Positions 36,059 to 44,958 are shown, numbered from the stretch's first letter. The stretch: 64,000 nt of DNA from Cellulomonas palmilytica (GCF_021590045.1 NZ_CP062221.1:1178001-1242000); one strand, 5' to 3'. Notes: a model not told the origin generated them from the letters alone. Made by a program: numbers and translations.

Positions 36059-38845
36059 ATGGAACGGATCGGCCTCGCGCCGGGGTCGCAGATCGGCGGG
36101 TACACGGTCGTCGCGCCCCTCGGCTCCGGGGGCATGGGCACGGTGTACCGAGCCGTCGACGACGGCGGCACGGCGGTCGCGCTCAAGCTCCTCCACCCGC
36201 AGATCGGCGCCGACGCGGAGGGCCGTGACCGGCTGCGCCGCGAGGTCGTCGCGCTCCAACGCCTGCGGCACCGGTCCGTCGCGTCCGTCCTCGACGCCGA
36301 GGCCGACTCGACCGAGGCGTTCATCGTCACCGAGCTCGTCGCGGGTGCGAACCTCGAGGACCACGTCCGCGAGCACGGCGCGTTCCCGCTCGACGACCTG
36401 CGCGACCTCGCGCGCGACCTCACCGACGCGCTCACCGCGGTGCACACGGCGGGCGTCGTGCACCGCGACCTCAAGCCGACGAACGTCGTCGTCGGCGAGG
36501 ACGGGCCCGTCCTCATCGACTTCGGGATCGCGCAGGCCGCGGGCGACCGTTCCGCGCGGGTGACCACCGCGGGCCTCGTCGTCGGCACGCCCGGCTACAT
36601 CGCGCCCGAGCTGCTCGACGGCGCGGAGCCCTCGCCCGAGACCGACCTGTGGGGTCTCGCGGCGGTGCTCGCGTTCGCCGCGACCGGCCGGCCCCCGTTC
36701 GGCACGCGCCCGCTCGAGGCGGTCCTCGCGCGCGCCCGCGCGGGCGACGCGGACCTCGACGGCCTCGGGCCTCTCACGCGCGACGCGCTGCGGCGCGCGC
36801 TCGACCCTGACCCGACCGCGCGCCTCGGTGCCGACGAGCTCGTCGTCGCGCTCGCGGTCGCGGCGGTGGACGGCGACCCGGCGGACGGCGACCCGGCGGA
36901 CGGCGAGCAGGCGGACGGCGACCAGGTCGGCGGCGAGCAGGTCGACGGAGACGCGGTCGGCGACGTGTCGGACGACGACGCGCGCGGCGGCGCGGGAGCT
37001 GGGGCTGTCTCCGCGGTCGCGGCGGTCGTCGCGTCGCCGACGGTCTCCGTCGCCTCGACGGGCGACGACGAGCCTGCGGACGACGAGCCCGCACCGGACG
37101 AGCCTGCACCGGACGGGCCTGCGGAGGACGAGCCTGCGGAGGACGAGCCTGCGGACGACGAGCCTGCGGACGACGAGCCTGCGGACGACGAGCTCGCGTC
37201 GGAGGCCGCAGAGGACGACGACCCCGACGCGCGCGACGGTGAGGACCTGTCTGAGGACGGGGACGAGCCCGCCGACGGCGAGACTCCGACGGAGACCGCC
37301 GCTGATGCAGGTTCCGCCGAGCCGGCCGACGACGAGCCGGCCGACGACGAGCCTGGCGACGACGGCGCAGCCGACGACGAGGCGGTCGGCGACCGGTCAG
37401 CCGACGACGAGGCGGCCGACGACGAGGCGGCCGACGACGAGGCGGCCGACGACCAGGCGGCCGACGACCAGGCGGCCGACGACGGAGACGCACAGCAGGC
37501 GCGGGAGGCCGAGGTCGTCGCCGAGCCGGGTCACGTCGGCGTCGACCGTGAGGAGGCGGACAGCGCGGACGAGCGCTCCGAGGCGGACGAGGTGGCCGCG
37601 GTCGATGCCGCGGACGACGAGCACGGCGCCGGCGACCCCAATGACGACGCTGACGCTGACGACGACGCTGACGCTGACGACGACGCTGACGACGACGCTG
37701 ACTACGACGCCGAGGATGACCGCGACTCGGCGCACACGGTGGCGCTGACCGCCACGGCGCTCGCGGGTGCGGTCGCCAACCCGACGAAGGACCCGGGCAC
37801 GGTCGTGATCGACACCCGCGCCCTCCCGGCGCAGGACGGCGACACGCGGGTCATGCCGGTGGGGGAGCCGACGACGGTCCTCCCGACGGGCGCTCCCGCG
37901 TCGACGGCGCACCCCGACGAGCGCGCGAGCGTCACGCCGGCCGAGACCGCGCCTGGGAGCGTTGACGACGAGCGCGCCGACGACGAGAGGGCGTACGACG
38001 AGAGGGCGTACGACGAGAAGGCGTACGACGACACGGCGCTCGCCAACCCGGACCTGGGTGAGCTGGACGACCTCGCGCTGGACCCGCGGTACGGCCAGCA
38101 CCTCGCGGACGACGGTTTTGGCCGCGGCGAGCCGGAGGCGGGGGACCCGGACGGCTGGGAGCCGCAGGAGGGCGTCGACTGGATCGAGGACGACCTGGAC
38201 GCGTCCGAGTACGTCCCGGACGGCTCGGGGTACGAGCGTCCGCCGGCGCTGCGGCGCTGGGGGTCGTTGCTGTCGCTGGCCGCGCTCGTGGGGGCGCTGG
38301 GTGCGCTCGCGCCGGTGATCACGGTGGGCGTGCTCGTCGTGCTGCTGGTCCTGGTGCGGACGGCGGGGACGGCGGTCGAGGCGATGTACGGGCGGCGTGA
38401 GCAGCGGGGCGTGCGCGCGTCGGACGTGCCGCGCACGGTCGTCGCGACCCCGTGGTACCTGGTGCGCGCGGTGGTCGCGCTGGTCCCGTCGCTCGTCGTC
38501 GCGTCGTGCGTGACGGTGCTGGTGGGCGGTGCGGTCGCGTGGCTCGTCGACAACGGGACGTGGACGATCGGGGACCTGCGCTCGGGTGACCCGGTGGACG
38601 GGGGGACGGCGGCGCTCGTCGTGGCGTCGGCGGTGCTGCTGTGGCTGGTGGTGGTGTGGTGGGGGCCGTTGTCGCGGATGACGCGCACGGGTGCGCGGCG
38701 GGTGCTCGCGGTCGTCGCGCCGGGCCGGCTGGGTGCGGCGGTGCTCGTCGTCGCGTGCGTGCTCGCGGCGGTCGTCGTCGCGTCGCTGGTCTCGAACGGT
38801 GCCGGGATCGTGTGGTCGCCGGCCCCGACACCGACCGTCCCGTGA
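36059..38845 (+). CDS. Membrane Ser/Thr protein kinase with long acidic repeat linker
   Basis: Hanks-type kinase of 928 aa. Kinase domain residues 1-265: G-loop L-G-S-G-G-M-G-T-V-Y, Lys43 in A-L-K, H135-R-D-L-K-P-T-N, D154-F-G, G-T-P-G-Y-I-A-P-E and D-L-W-G-L. Residues about 268-480 are acidic low-complexity repeats (A-D-D-E-P, A-D-D-E-A), more acidic sequence and A-Y-D-E-R repeats follow, and from about 735 come four or five membrane helices. PASTA domains typical of PknB are absent. TACCGT lies 8 nt before the ATG (leaderless). Targets unknown. Confidence 0.87.
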   Translation: MERIGLAPGSQIGGYTVVAPLGSGGMGTVYRAVDDGGTAVALKLLHPQIGADAEGRDRLRREVVALQRLRHRSVASVLDAEADSTEAFIVTELVAGANLEDHVREHGAFPLDDLRDLARDLTDALTAVHTAGVVHRDLKPTNVVVGEDGPVLIDFGIAQAAGDRSARVTTAGLVVGTPGYIAPELLDGAEPSPETDLWGLAAVLAFAATGRPPFGTRPLEAVLARARAGDADLDGLGPLTRDALRRALDPDPTARLGADELVVALAVAAVDGDPADGDPADGEQADGDQVGGEQVDGDAVGDVSDDDARGGAGAGAVSAVAAVVASPTVSVASTGDDEPADDEPAPDEPAPDGPAEDEPAEDEPADDEPADDEPADDELASEAAEDDDPDARDGEDLSEDGDEPADGETPTETAADAGSAEPADDEPADDEPGDDGAADDEAVGDRSADDEAADDEAADDEAADDQAADDQAADDGDAQQAREAEVVAEPGHVGVDREEADSADERSEADEVAAVDAADDEHGAGDPNDDADADDDADADDDADDDADYDAEDDRDSAHTVALTATALAGAVANPTKDPGTVVIDTRALPAQDGDTRVMPVGEPTTVLPTGAPASTAHPDERASVTPAETAPGSVDDERADDERAYDERAYDEKAYDDTALANPDLGELDDLALDPRYGQHLADDGFGRGEPEAGDPDGWEPQEGVDWIEDDLDASEYVPDGSGYERPPALRRWGSLLSLAALVGALGALAPVITVGVLVVLLVLVRTAGTAVEAMYGRREQRGVRASDVPRTVVATPWYLVRAVVALVPSLVVASCVTVLVGGAVAWLVDNGTWTIGDLRSGDPVDGGTAALVVASAVLLWLVVVWWGPLSRMTRTGARRVLAVVAPGRLGAAVLVVACVLAAVVVASLVSNGAGIVWSPAPTPTVP
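36868..37490 (+). repeat. Acidic repeat tract in the kinase gene
   Basis: Successive families of 15-bp units, such as GACGGCGACCCGGCG, GACGAGCCTGCGGAC and GCCGACGACGAGGCG, code for Asp/Glu/Ala/Pro pentapeptides. A further 6/9-bp GACGCTGAC repeat lies at about 37647-37701. Confidence 0.8.
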
Positions 38846-38967
38846 CCGTCGGCGGGTCCGTGCGGGCCTGCTGAACCGTGCCACCGGCGAACCCGGAACC
38901 GCAGGTCCGCCCGCGGGCAAAGGTTCGACCCGTACCCTGTGCGTGTCCCACCGACCGAGGAGAACCC

Positions 38968-39900
38968 GTGCCGACGAACGACCCCAGGCCGACCAAGGCG
39001 CAACGACGCGACGAGGCGCGCGCCAAGGCCCTGCAGATGCGTCAGGAGCAGGAGCGTCGTGCGCGGCGCACGAAGATCCTCACGGCGAGCCTGCTCGTCG
39101 TGGTGGTCGCGGCGGTGGCCGTGGTCGTGGGCATCACGATCAGGAACAACGCCGAGACCGAGGCGAAGTACGGCAACGTGGTCTACGGCGGCAACGAGTC
39201 GCAGGTCGTCGCTCCGAAGCTCGCGGACGTGACCGCGCCGTCGACGGCGAACGACAAGGGCGGCATCCCGGTCAGTGCGGCGGGCGTGGGCGAGCAGGGT
39301 GAGGACGACGTCGTCGTCACCGTGTTCTTCGACTTCATGTGCCCGTACTGCGGCATGTTCGACACGGCGAACGCGGCGGACCTCAAGGAGCTCGCGGCCA
39401 CCGACGGCGTCACGATCGACTACCGCGTGGTGTCGTTCCTCGACGGCCAGTCGAAGGGCACGTCGTTCTCGACGCGTGCGGCGAACGCGCTCGCGGTCGT
39501 CGCCGACAAGTCGCCGGAGCAGGTGCAGGACTTCATCACGGCGCTGTACGAGAAGCAGCCCAAGGAGGGCACGACGGGTCTGACGGACGACGAGATCGCG
39601 GACCTCGCGGTCGGTGTCGGCGTCCCGCAGGACGTCGCGGACACGTTCACGGACACGGTCGACGGCACGTTCGAGGTCGGCGAGGACGCCGTGGAGAAGA
39701 CCGGCGAGTGGCGGACATTCGCCCCGTGGGTCTCGGCAGCCACGCACAAGGCCCAGACGGACCGCGGTGCCAAGTTCGGTACCCCGACGGTGCTCATCGA
39801 CGGCCAGGAGTGGCCTGGCGAGGGCGAGGACAAGGGCGGTCTCTACCAGCAGGGCCCGCTGCGCGCCGCGGTCGAGGCTGCGCTCGCCGCGAAGGGCTGA
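38968..39900 (+). CDS. Membrane-anchored DsbA-like thioredoxin-fold protein
   Basis: A 310-aa protein with a Lys/Arg-rich cytosolic N-terminus, one membrane helix (about residues 36-54) and an extracytoplasmic DsbA/thioredoxin_4 domain. The active site is F-F-D-F-M-C-P-Y-C-G, and the cis-Pro motif is G-T-P-T-V-L-I-D-G. Such proteins oxidise or isomerise disulfides in exported proteins. GAGGAG precedes the GTG start, and TACCCT (38933-38938) is a likely -10. Nearby secreted proteins with several cysteines could be clients; that is inference. Confidence 0.9.
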   Translation: MPTNDPRPTKAQRRDEARAKALQMRQEQERRARRTKILTASLLVVVVAAVAVVVGITIRNNAETEAKYGNVVYGGNESQVVAPKLADVTAPSTANDKGGIPVSAAGVGEQGEDDVVVTVFFDFMCPYCGMFDTANAADLKELAATDGVTIDYRVVSFLDGQSKGTSFSTRAANALAVVADKSPEQVQDFITALYEKQPKEGTTGLTDDEIADLAVGVGVPQDVADTFTDTVDGTFEVGEDAVEKTGEWRTFAPWVSAATHKAQTDRGAKFGTPTVLIDGQEWPGEGEDKGGLYQQGPLRAAVEAALAAKG

Positions 39901-39908
39901 CGCTGCTC

Positions 39909-39950
39909 ATGAGCGAGGGGGTGGGCCAACCGGCCCACCCCCTCGCTCAT
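39909..39950. terminator. Perfect bidirectional terminator
   Basis: A perfect 19-bp stem with a 4-nt AACC loop lies between the convergent DsbA-like gene and the small secreted protein gene, 8 bp after one stop and 20 bp from the other, so it can end transcription from both sides. Confidence 0.85.
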
Positions 39951-39969
39951 TGAGGTTGGGACGTCCCTG

Positions 39970-40350
39970 TCACGGCACCTTGAACGATGCCACCGAGCTG
40001 CACGACTTGGCGGTCGCGTTCTTGTTGCAGATGTAGTACGAGATCGTGTCGCCCTTCTTCGCGATGGCGCTGATGACCTGCTCCTTGGAGCGGTTGCAGC
40101 CATCCGGGACCGGGACGGGGTAGTAGCCCATGTTGGCCACCTTGACGTAGCCGATCGGCCCGCGTCCGTCGCACTTGATGTCCTCGACGACCGCGACGGG
40201 CGTCTTCCCGGCGACCGCTGAGACCGTCAACCTGGCTCCGCCGTCCGGCGACCAGATCGACGCGGTCTGTGCAGTCGCCGACGACGATGCCGCGATCCCG
40301 CCGGTGACTACCAGGGTCGCGACCAGAGCGGCCCGCGTGAACTTCCGCAT
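39970..40350 (-). CDS. Small secreted protein with four cysteines, unknown family
   Basis: A 126-aa protein with a clear Sec signal peptide (R-K-F-T-R then hydrophobic, cleavage near A-T-A-Q). The mature part, about 98 aa, has four cysteines in I-K-C-D-G, D-G-C-N-R, Y-I-C-N-K and K-S-C-S-S, suggesting two disulfides. AAGGGGGA precedes the ATG. It is less GC-rich than its neighbours and lies next to a tRNA gene, which hints at transfer. I do not recognise the family. Confidence 0.78.
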   Translation of the reverse strand: MRKFTRAALVATLVVTGGIAASSSATAQTASIWSPDGGARLTVSAVAGKTPVAVVEDIKCDGRGPIGYVKVANMGYYPVPVPDGCNRSKEQVISAIAKKGDTISYYICNKNATAKSCSSVASFKVP

Positions 40351-40528
40351 TAATCCCCCTTGGATGAGACGTGCGTCATGCGCACTTTGCGCGCGTGATC
40401 TTCGCAAGAAGGCGATGAATACGTCAAGACAGAGGCAAGGACTGGTCAGGGAGTCGGGTTGCGTCAACGCAGCGTCGCTCCATCGTCCGATCGCTACGGC
40501 GTGCGCGGCGCGCCGATCCTTTCGTGTG

Positions 40529-40605
40529 TGGAGCCCCCTGTCGGATTCGAACCGACGACCTGCTGTTTACAAGACAGCTGCTCTGGCCAGCTGAGCTAAG
40601 GAGGC
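40529..40605 (-). tRNA. tRNA-Thr (anticodon TGT)
   Basis: Read on the minus strand: acceptor stem GCCTCCT with AGGGGGC (one T-G pair), D-arm TAGCTCAGCTGG, anticodon loop CTTGTAA with TGT at 34-36, T-arm GGTTCGAATCC, and an encoded CCA end. Without CCA it spans 40532-40605. TGT reads Thr ACA codons. Confidence 0.95.
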
Positions 40606-40638
40606 GAGGGCGGTCAGCCTACCGGGCCGGGCGTGGGC

Positions 40639-41310
40639 TCAGGTGCCCGTGCCCGTCTCCTCGAGCAGCCGCAGCGCCGCGCTGACGCGCGGGTTGCGCG
40701 AGGGGTCGGCGTCGATGCCGAGCGTCGCGTAGAGCGCGTTGACGTGGTTCTGGACCGACTTCTCGGTGATCCCGAGCTGTTCGCCGATGCCGGCGTTGGA
40801 CAGCCCCGAGGCCAGCAGCCGCAGCACCTCGTACTGCCGGTGGGTGAGGCGCGCGACGTCGGACCCGGCGCGGGGGGTCGCGCGCGCGAGCAGCTGGGGG
40901 TCGAGCACGGTCACGCCGACGGCGGCGGAGCGCACGGCGGACAGGAGCCGCTCCTCGCTCGTGGAGCTGTTCTTCGACAGGTAGCCCCACCCGTGACCGA
41001 CGTCGGGTGGCAGGTCGAGCAGCAGGTCCATGGCGTCGTGCGCGGACAGCAGCAGGATCCCGATGTCGGGCTGCTCCCGGCGCAGCATGACGCCGAGCGC
41101 GATGCCGTTGCCGTCGGGCAGGTCGATGTCGAGCAGCGCGACGTCGGCGACGCCGGGCCGCAGCGCGGCGCGGGCCTCGGCGAACGTCCCGACGGACGCG
41201 ACGACCTCGAGGCCGGGCATCTGCGCGAGCGTGCGCTCGAGCATCGAACGGAACAGCGGCTGGTCCTCGACCACCGCCACTCGGACGACCTCGGGTGCGG
41301 GTGTGCTCAT
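40639..41310 (-). CDS. NarL/LuxR-family response regulator
   Basis: A 223-aa regulator with a receiver domain (V-E-D-Q near residue 15, phospho-Asp in L-L-D-I-D-L-P-D-G, L-S-A-H-D) and a C-terminal LuxR HTH (L-T-H-R-Q-Y-E-V-L-R-L-L-A-S-G-L-S-N-A then I-G-E-Q-L-G-I-T-E-K-S-V-Q-N-H). It is divergent from a histidine kinase gene, its probable partner. It is the nearest DNA-binding protein to the two SipW clusters and so a candidate for binding their shared palindrome. Confidence 0.9.
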   Translation of the reverse strand: MSTPAPEVVRVAVVEDQPLFRSMLERTLAQMPGLEVVASVGTFAEARAALRPGVADVALLDIDLPDGNGIALGVMLRREQPDIGILLLSAHDAMDLLLDLPPDVGHGWGYLSKNSSTSEERLLSAVRSAAVGVTVLDPQLLARATPRAGSDVARLTHRQYEVLRLLASGLSNAGIGEQLGITEKSVQNHVNALYATLGIDADPSRNPRVSAALRLLEETGTGT

Positions 41311-41383
41311 CGGGTTCAGTATCGTCGGCGGGGGCCGCGCGCGCGTGCGGACACGGCGGGATCACCCCACTGGCAGGAGGACG

Positions 41384-42520
41384 ATGGCCGAGGCGACCCC
41401 GACGAGGCGCGGTGACGTCGCGGCGGACCGCAGGGTCCTGCTGCGGCTCACGGGGGTCGTCGCGCTGGGTTACGGGCTGGGCGCGTCGGTGCAGGCCGCG
41501 TACGTCTACTCGAACCTCATCCCGGCGTGGCGGGACGTGAGCGTGTGGTCGCGCGTGGGTGCGAACGTGCTCGCGGTCGTGCTGCTGGTGGGTGCGCTGT
41601 GGGCGATGGGCGTGCACCGCTGGGTGTCCCGCGTGCGGATCCTGGGCGGGCTCCTGCTCGCGTCGGTGGTCGCGGCGGGCGGGCGCACGGCGGCGCAGGA
41701 GCTGCTGAGCGTGTACACGAACCCGGAGCGCGCGACCATCGAGGCGGAGTTCCTCGCGGGGATGGTGCTCGCGTTCGCGTCGGGCTGCATCGGGGTGTGG
41801 GGGCTGCTCGCGCGGCGGCGCAGCCGGGCGCACCTGCGCCGTGCGGAGCGTGAGGCGCTCGAGGTGGAGCACGTGCTGGAGGCGCTCGAGGCCGAGGAGG
41901 TCCGGGTGCGTCGGGAGGTCGCGGAGGGGCTGCACGGGTCGTTGCAGGGCAAGCTCGTGGTGGTGAACGCGCATCTCGACGAGGTCCTGGGCCGGATCGA
42001 GGGGAGCGCGGATCCCGACGACGTCGCGACGTTGCGTCGGGTGCGCGACGAGCTGGACGTGGTGCGGGAGCTGGACGTGCGGCAGATGAGCCGACTGCTG
42101 TACCCGGAGCGCCTGGAGCTGGGGCTCGTGCCGGCGGTGCGTGCGTTGCTGGGGCGTCTGCCGACGGCGATCGCGACGCGTCTGACGGTCTCGCCCGAGG
42201 TGCGCACGGTCGACGACCCGGTGCAGGGGACGTTGTCGACGGCGCAGCGGCTGCTGGCGGTGCGGGTGGTCGAGGAGGGCGTCACCAACGCGTTGAAGAA
42301 CGGCCCGGCGGCGACGATCGTCGTCGTGCTGGACGTGGTGGACCGTGAGCTCGTCGTGGCGGTGGAGAACGACGGTCCGGCGCCCGACCCGGCGCGTGGC
42401 AGCGACCCGGACGGGGGGACGGCACGGCTCGCGTCCCGGCTGCACCTGGTGCGGGGGACGGTGCGGCTGGAGGCGCTGCGGCCGCGGGGCGCGCGGCTGG
42501 AGGCGCGTCTCCCACTCTGA
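41384..42520 (+). CDS. Membrane sensor histidine kinase, NarX/DesK-like
   Basis: A 378-aa kinase with four N-terminal helices (to about residue 145), a coiled-coil linker, a HisKA_3-type dimer helix and a HATPase domain. The H-box reads E-E-V-R-V-R-R-E-V-A-E-G-L-H-G-S-L-Q, slightly unlike the usual R-E-L-H-D; the N-box V-V-E-E-G-V-T-N-A-L-K-N-G and a short G-box E-N-D-G-P follow. GGAGG precedes ATG 41384. It lies 73 bp from the divergent regulator and 240 bp before SipW cluster A. Confidence 0.85.
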   Translation: MAEATPTRRGDVAADRRVLLRLTGVVALGYGLGASVQAAYVYSNLIPAWRDVSVWSRVGANVLAVVLLVGALWAMGVHRWVSRVRILGGLLLASVVAAGGRTAAQELLSVYTNPERATIEAEFLAGMVLAFASGCIGVWGLLARRRSRAHLRRAEREALEVEHVLEALEAEEVRVRREVAEGLHGSLQGKLVVVNAHLDEVLGRIEGSADPDDVATLRRVRDELDVVRELDVRQMSRLLYPERLELGLVPAVRALLGRLPTAIATRLTVSPEVRTVDDPVQGTLSTAQRLLAVRVVEEGVTNALKNGPAATIVVVLDVVDRELVVAVENDGPAPDPARGSDPDGGTARLASRLHLVRGTVRLEALRPRGARLEARLPL

Positions 42521-42582
42521 GACGTTCACCCGGACGGCCGAGCCGCTGCTCAAGTCCGATTGATCGGGCGGTGTCGTTTTGT

Positions 42583-42596
42583 TGGACAGATGTCCA
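42583..42596. promoter_or_regulatory. Palindrome TGGACA-N2-TGTCCA before SipW cluster A
   Basis: TGGACAGATGTCCA, a perfect 6-bp inverted repeat with a 2-bp centre, lies about 165 bp before the first gene of cluster A. The same palindrome with TT in the centre precedes cluster B. Confidence 0.65.
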
Positions 42597-42759
42597 GGGT
42601 GAAAGAAGTCGGCATACCCGGCGCGCTGGGTGGCAGCACCTCAGCCCCCTCTCGGAGCGCTTCTGCCGGCGGCCTAGCGTCGGCGTCGTCCGCGCGAGCG
42701 GACCGCGCGGCACCCACCCCCGGGGCGACCGTCGACCTCCCCCCTCCAGGAGACCCGTC

Positions 42760-43176
42760 ATGAGCACCAAGAAGAACAACCGCCGCAAGGCCCTCGCCGT
42801 CGGCTTCGCGATCGTCGGTGTCGCGGGCCTGTCGCTCGCGTCCGCGTCGCAGCTCAACCTCAGCTGGGCCGGCCAGTACCAGGCCGGCAACGTGACGGTG
42901 GAGGGCGAGTGCCAGGAGTCGCCCATCTCGGTCGCCTTCAGCGCCCCGACGTTCGCGTCCGGCACGACGAACCCGTGGACCGTCCAGAGCGTGACGTTCA
43001 GCTCGATCGACGCCGACTGCGACGGCAAGCAGTACCGCGTCGCGTACAAGACGAACGGCGCCTGGGTCGCGCTCGCGGACGGCGCCGCCGCCACGGGCGT
43101 CCTCACGGTCTCCGCGCCCGCGGGCGTCGACCCGTCGACGATCACGGGCTTCGCGCTCTCGATCGCCAACGCCTGA
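42760..43176 (+). CDS. Small exported protein, first gene of SipW cluster A
   Basis: A 138-aa protein with a basic N-terminus (K-K-N-N-R-R-K), one hydrophobic segment and a mature part of about 105 residues that looks all-beta, with two cysteines (G-E-C-Q-E, D-A-D-C-D-G). The signal region ends S-A-S-Q-L-N-L-S-W instead of a textbook A-X-A plus charge pattern, consistent with cleavage by the peptidase encoded 11 bp downstream. AGGAGA precedes the ATG. It resembles the small TasA/camelysin-type surface proteins in layout only. Confidence 0.75.
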   Translation: MSTKKNNRRKALAVGFAIVGVAGLSLASASQLNLSWAGQYQAGNVTVEGECQESPISVAFSAPTFASGTTNPWTVQSVTFSSIDADCDGKQYRVAYKTNGAWVALADGAAATGVLTVSAPAGVDPSTITGFALSIANA

Positions 43177-43187
43177 CCCCGGGCGCG

Positions 43188-43835
43188 ATGCCCCGAACGG
43201 TCGTCACCGCAGCACCCGACGCGCCACCCGCGCGCCGGGTGCTGCCTGGCGTCCGGACGATCCTGCTCTACGCGGCGGCGCTCGTCGCCGTGTGGTTCGT
43301 CTGGCCGACGAGCCTCGGCGGCTGCACGACCCTGACCTACGTCAACGGCCACTCGATGGAGCCGACCTACCACACGGGCGACATCGTGGTCTCGCGCTGC
43401 GGCGAGCCGCAGGTGGGCGACGTGATCGTGTACGCCCCCGCGTCCGAGGGCGGCGCGCGCATCATCCACCGCGTGATCGGCGGCGACGCCGACGGGTGGG
43501 TCGTGCGCGGTGACAACAACTCGTTCACGGACCCCTTCGAGCCCGCGGGCGACGAGGTGCTCGGCGTCGCGCAGCTACACGTCCCGAAGGTCGGCCTCGC
43601 GCTGAGGTTCGTGACGAACACGTACGTGTGGCTCGGGGTGCTGTTCCTCGCGCTCGCGCTGTGGGCGTGGCCCCCGCGCGACGACGAGGTCGACGAGCCC
43701 GACGACGCGTCCGGCGAGCCCCTCGACGAGCCCGACGAGGACGACGAGGACGACGAGGACGCGGCCGGGGACGACGAGTCCGACGACGAGCGGGACCGGA
43801 CCGCCCGCCCCGACGCGGCCCTGGCCGGGGTCTGA
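43188..43835 (+). CDS. Signal peptidase I, SipW/ER type (cluster A)
   Basis: A 215-aa S26 peptidase. Box B reads N-G-H-S-M-E-P-T-Y (nucleophile Ser), box D reads I-I-H-R-V-I-G-G-D with His in the place of the bacterial-type Lys, and V-R-G-D-N-N follows; this Ser-His set defines the ER/archaeal/SipW type. One helix lies at each end of the catalytic domain. The C-terminal cytosolic tail of about 50 residues is almost wholly Asp/Glu. It lies 11 bp after the first and 10 bp before the next exported-protein gene. Confidence 0.88.
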   Translation: MPRTVVTAAPDAPPARRVLPGVRTILLYAAALVAVWFVWPTSLGGCTTLTYVNGHSMEPTYHTGDIVVSRCGEPQVGDVIVYAPASEGGARIIHRVIGGDADGWVVRGDNNSFTDPFEPAGDEVLGVAQLHVPKVGLALRFVTNTYVWLGVLFLALALWAWPPRDDEVDEPDDASGEPLDEPDEDDEDDEDAAGDDESDDERDRTARPDAALAGV

Positions 43836-43845
43836 GAGGACGGAC

Positions 43846-44958
43846 ATGCCCACGCGAGCGCGAGCCGTGCGACGCCACCCGGTGGTGGCGCTGCTCGTCG
43901 TGCTCGCGGTCGCGGTGATGTCCGTCGCCGGCGCGCAGGCCGCCGGCCTGTCGCTGCTCGCACCGACCCGGCCCACGGCGCAGCAGCTCGCGCGCTGCGC
44001 GCCCGGCCCGGTGACCGTCAGCCCGACGGGCACGGCGACCGCGGGCCAGTTCACGCAGGTCGCCGTGTCGGGTGTCTCGGGCTCGTGCACGGTCGGCGCG
44101 GTCCGGGTCGCGTCGGGTGCCGCAGGCGCGTGGACGCAGTCGTTCGTCTCGTCGTCGTCCGCGATCTCGGGCGGCACGTTCACCGCGACGGGTGCGGCGT
44201 TCACGCCGCCGGTCACGGCGAACGGCCGCGCGTGGGTCACGGTCAACGGCTGGCCGGTCCCCGCGACGTGGACGTACGCGCCGCCGGCGGGTCCCGTGAG
44301 CCCGGGCAACGACAGCACCGTGATGCCGAGCATCGAGTGGACGCTGGTGACCAACAACCCGGTCCAGGTCTGCTTCATCGCGACCGTGTCCACCACGTCG
44401 ACGACCCCCGTGCCCTGGCAGCTCAGGCTGGACCTCGCGCAGGCGCCGTTCAACGGCGCGACGAGCGGCTTCACCATCGTGAACGCGCCCGGCGGCGGCG
44501 ACATCTCGTGGAAGCTCGGCATCACGTACGACCAGGCCGCGATGACCGCGCGGATCGCCGGCAAGCCCGACGTCAACGCGCCGATCACGACGATCACGAG
44601 CGCGACGACCCTGCGCTTCCAGGTCTGCCACTACGGCCTGCCGCCGGGTGTGCAGACGCCCTCGGCGTACACCGTGACCTACACGAACAGCCCCGCGTGG
44701 ACGGCGACGCGTGCGTGCGTGACCGCCACCGTCACGGGCAACGGCTCGTCGCGCTTCTACTTCGGGTGGACCGTCGAGCTCGACATGTCGGCGGCGCGCG
44801 CGGCGGTCGGCGCGGGTGGCTGGACGGACCTCACGGGCAACCTGTGGCAGCTCACGCGCACCGACCTGGGTGGCAACAGGTTCCGGTTCACGAGCAACAC
44901 CGCGGCGAACATCTCCGGCACGCAGTCGTACGTGTTCACGTACTGCGCGACCCGCTGA
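43846..44958 (+). CDS. Secreted beta-rich protein of SipW cluster A
   Basis: A 370-aa exported protein: basic start, hydrophobic segment and a conventional A-Q-A cleavage site near residue 32, then Ser/Thr/Gly-rich beta-type sequence in two parts. The first holds a C-x(29)-C-type pair; the second has G-W-T, V-C-F-I, V-C-H-Y, A-C-V-T and Y-C-A-T cysteines. No anchor or LPXTG motif is seen. GAGAGGAC precedes the ATG. Probably a major cell-surface or fibre component; that is inferred from the cluster. Confidence 0.75.
   Translation: MPTRARAVRRHPVVALLVVLAVAVMSVAGAQAAGLSLLAPTRPTAQQLARCAPGPVTVSPTGTATAGQFTQVAVSGVSGSCTVGAVRVASGAAGAWTQSFVSSSSAISGGTFTATGAAFTPPVTANGRAWVTVNGWPVPATWTYAPPAGPVSPGNDSTVMPSIEWTLVTNNPVQVCFIATVSTTSTTPVPWQLRLDLAQAPFNGATSGFTIVNAPGGGDISWKLGITYDQAAMTARIAGKPDVNAPITTITSATTLRFQVCHYGLPPGVQTPSAYTVTYTNSPAWTATRACVTATVTGNGSSRFYFGWTVELDMSAARAAVGAGGWTDLTGNLWQLTRTDLGGNRFRFTSNTAANISGTQSYVFTYCATR

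Noticed and set aside
40351..40605. Prophage or integrative element at tRNA-Thr
   Set aside because: No integrase, and no second copy of the tRNA 3' end was found in the window; kept only as a weak transfer hint.
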